DNA of 64,000 nt from Campylobacterales bacterium (GTDB taxonomy: Bacteria; Campylobacterota; Campylobacteria; Campylobacterales; Sulfurimonadaceae): NCBI GenBank assembly GCA_026390165.1, contig JAPLGM010000004.1:1-64000 (forward strand), written 5' to 3'. A program made the position numbers and the translations under genes. Below the pieces are notes generated by a model. The model was not told where the DNA came from. It ran no database searches and was given only the letters and a program-made list of their open reading frames with translations. Within the stretch, counting starts at the first letter, position 1. Each line of letters starts with the position of its first letter. Below are positions 62,119 to 64,000 of the stretch, in pieces.

Positions 62119-64000
62119 ATGTTAAAAACAGCAGTAATCGGAAAAACAATCAACGGGGCAACACAAATTACTCGCATAATGGCAATTAGCGGAGATAAAA
62201 TTATTTTGGTCGATGCAACAACAGGCCAGTCACCGAAAAAAGTGATAACGAAAATAGTGGATAAAGACCTTCATGTTTTTGCCGATGGGGCAACGGAGCC
62301 CTCCGTGATTGTTAGCGATTATGCGTTGTATGATCAAACCATTCAAATCTCAGGACTTGGTTCGGGTGGTGAATATGTGAACTACGGAGTGACGACCACC
62401 GATACGATGGAACTGGGAGCCATCAGTGCTGTACCTGCTACTTCATCTGCCCCTTTTATGTCTACTAGTGCATGGTGGGGTGTTGGAATTCTTGCTGTTG
62501 CTGGTGGAGTTGCTGCTGCCGCAGGTGGCGGTGGAAGTAGTGGCAGTAGTACCCCTGTCACAGCTACAACACACACGGCTTCGTTGGTAGATAGTGTTGT
62601 TAGTGGGGTTTCCTATACGACGAGTAGTGGTCTTAGCGGTGTTACTGATGTAAATGGCTCATTCAGTTACAAAGCGGGTGATATTGTCACATTCAAAGTG
62701 GGCAATGCGACGATCGGCACATTCAATACCTCCAATATGAATTCAGATGGTATCGTTATGCCGCAAGATATTGTGGGGGTAGCTAGAACCGACACTACGA
62801 ACACCGCCGTCGTCAATATCGCGCAGTTTTTACAGTCACTGGATAGTAACAATAACCCAGCGGATGGGATTGTTATAAATTCAACTACGGCTTCGTCGAT
62901 AGGCACGGTTTCAGTACAAACGGCTACCGATACTGAGTTTACAACAGCGGGTGTTACGACGTTGGTTGCAGGAGCGACAGCAACTAACAATCTTAATCTT
63001 GTTGTAAATGATACTACCCATCCCACCGCAGCTATCACCCTTTCGGATACTGTGCTCAATAGTGGGGAAACAGCTACAGTTACAATTATTTTCTCTGAAG
63101 CGGTCGTAGGCTTTAGCAATGCGGATGTTACGGTTGCGAATGGAACCCTCAGCATATTATCGAGTCTGGACAATATTACGTGGACAGCTACTTTAACACC
63201 GACAGCAAATATTACCAGTACGGCTAATAGTATTAGTATAGCAAATACTTATTCTGATGTGGCGGGGAATATGGGGACGACAGCGACAAGTGCAAATTAT
63301 ACCGTTAGTACCACCATAGCCCCGCCTCCCCCTCCTTCTCTCATTATTACCGATGATGAAAACGCCGTGGGTAATATTGCTGGCGGAACCATCACCTATA
63401 CTTTCACGTTTAGCGATAGTGTTACTGGTTTTATTGCTGATGATATAGTCGTAACGGGTGGAACTAAAGGGACGTTTAGCGGGAGCGCTGCCGTTTATAC
63501 TTTGGATATAACTCCGATAGCAGGGGTTGAGGGGAATGTAACGGTTAGCGTAGCTTCTGGTGTAGCAATGGGTAGTTCAGGCAGTCAAAACAGTGTAGCT
63601 ATAGCTACTCCTCAAGCGGTAGATATGAAAGCTCCAACAGCAACAATAGTACTTTCCGATACCGCTATCAAAGTAGGTGAGAGTTCAACCGTTACCATTA
63701 TATTTTCAGAAGCTCCTGTAGGATTTAGCGAGCAAGACTTGAGTGTTGCCAATGGAACCCTTTCAGGAGGTGCCTTTGATGTTAGCGGTAAAATTTATAC
63801 AGCGACCTTTACCCCGACAGTCAACATCGAAAGCACTACGAATCTTATTACCCTAGCAAGTACCTATACGGATGTAGCAGAAAATACAGGGGCAGTGGCA
63901 ACAAGTTTGAACTATACAGTGGATGTAAAAGAACCGATTCTTACCATTACGAATGATGAGACATCGAATACGGCGAATATTGCGGGGGGAGATATTACCT
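62119..64000 (+). CDS. Second giant type I secreted adhesin, N-terminal 627 codons (3' truncated by window edge)
   Basis: The frame is open from ATG 62119 to the window end. The first 150 residues parallel the upstream adhesin: MLKTAVIGKTINGATQIT prefix, TTGQSPKKVITKIVDKDLHVFADGATEPSVIV, and a Gly/Ala stretch VAGGVAAAAGGGGS with a di-alanine-Gly that fits a LapG-type cleavage site. Then come Ig-like repeats of the kind FSEAVVGFSNADVTVANGTLS and a Pro-rich linker (IAPPPPPSLIITDDE). AAAGG lies nine bases before the ATG. It lies in tandem with the first adhesin, after a terminator, and presumably uses the same exporter. Confidence 0.88.
   Translation, partial: MLKTAVIGKTINGATQITRIMAISGDKIILVDATTGQSPKKVITKIVDKDLHVFADGATEPSVIVSDYALYDQTIQISGLGSGGEYVNYGVTTTDTMELGAISAVPATSSAPFMSTSAWWGVGILAVAGGVAAAAGGGGSSGSSTPVTATTHTASLVDSVVSGVSYTTSSGLSGVTDVNGSFSYKAGDIVTFKVGNATIGTFNTSNMNSDGIVMPQDIVGVARTDTTNTAVVNIAQFLQSLDSNNNPADGIVINSTTASSIGTVSVQTATDTEFTTAGVTTLVAGATATNNLNLVVNDTTHPTAAITLSDTVLNSGETATVTIIFSEAVVGFSNADVTVANGTLSILSSLDNITWTATLTPTANITSTANSISIANTYSDVAGNMGTTATSANYTVSTTIAPPPPPSLIITDDENAVGNIAGGTITYTFTFSDSVTGFIADDIVVTGGTKGTFSGSAAVYTLDITPIAGVEGNVTVSVASGVAMGSSGSQNSVAIATPQAVDMKAPTATIVLSDTAIKVGESSTVTIIFSEAPVGFSEQDLSVANGTLSGGAFDVSGKIYTATFTPTVNIESTTNLITLASTYTDVAENTGAVATSLNYTVDVKEPILTITNDETSNTANIAGGDIT

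Overview
This 64 kb window looks chromosomal and most resembles the sulfur-oxidising Campylobacterota (Sulfuricurvum/Sulfurimonas type). That placement is an inference. It rests on moderate GC, compact operons with 4-bp ATGA overlaps, several TonB receptors, many c-di-GMP and PAS sensor proteins, a Cache-type chemoreceptor, and a short NFACT gene followed by a small protein that I recall from this phylum.

Layout. 1-423: 3' end of an Rpn/PD-(D/E)XK transposase-family gene with a 12-bp tandem repeat. 500-1771: leuC. 1828-7198 (minus): a five-gene operon of TonB receptor, anchored periplasmic protein, membrane 4Fe-4S protein, CcdA/TauE-like membrane protein and a dedicated TonB, probably for metal or metallophore uptake. 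7330-8881: arsC, a guanine deaminase and an M15 peptidase. 9052-16207: four c-di-GMP proteins in a row (heme-c sensor with degenerate GGDEF plus EAL; CBS-GGDEF; CBS-PAS-GGDEF-EAL; CZB-GGDEF). 16258-18579: a DUF155/RMD1 protein and two unrecognised proteins, one perhaps linked to replication. 18667-22798: histidine kinase, response regulator and an unknown protein. 22886-28243: an operon of FtsX/LolD-type ABC transporter, a heme-copper-oxidase-like membrane protein with unusual ligands, an unknown membrane protein and two YceI proteins. The second YceI arose by a tandem duplication that left a fossil of the neighbouring MBL gene. 28204-33698: MBL hydrolase, multi-PAS kinase and adenine deaminase.

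33735-40598 (minus) is a cobalamin locus: BtuB-like receptor, DUF4430 protein, BtuF, BtuD, BtuC and BluB (lower-ligand synthesis). An AT-rich island splits it; the island holds a DUF3883-type nuclease, the first 46 codons of a cytosine-5 methyltransferase and two small unknown genes. 40868-44062: transglutaminase-like protein, a phosphatidylserine decarboxylase pseudogene in three pieces, and a Cache chemoreceptor. 44149-45806: NFACT protein and small protein.

45809-64000 is a biofilm/adhesion locus. TolC, a type I ABC transporter and an HlyD adaptor run leftward. Divergently, a 3824-residue repetitive adhesin and the start of a second giant adhesin run rightward. The first adhesin contains a von Willebrand A domain, a nidogen-like domain, about eleven cadherin-like repeats and two copies of the C-terminal secretion module. 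Having c-di-GMP enzymes and type I secreted adhesins in one window suggests control of attachment, but no LapD or LapG is present here.
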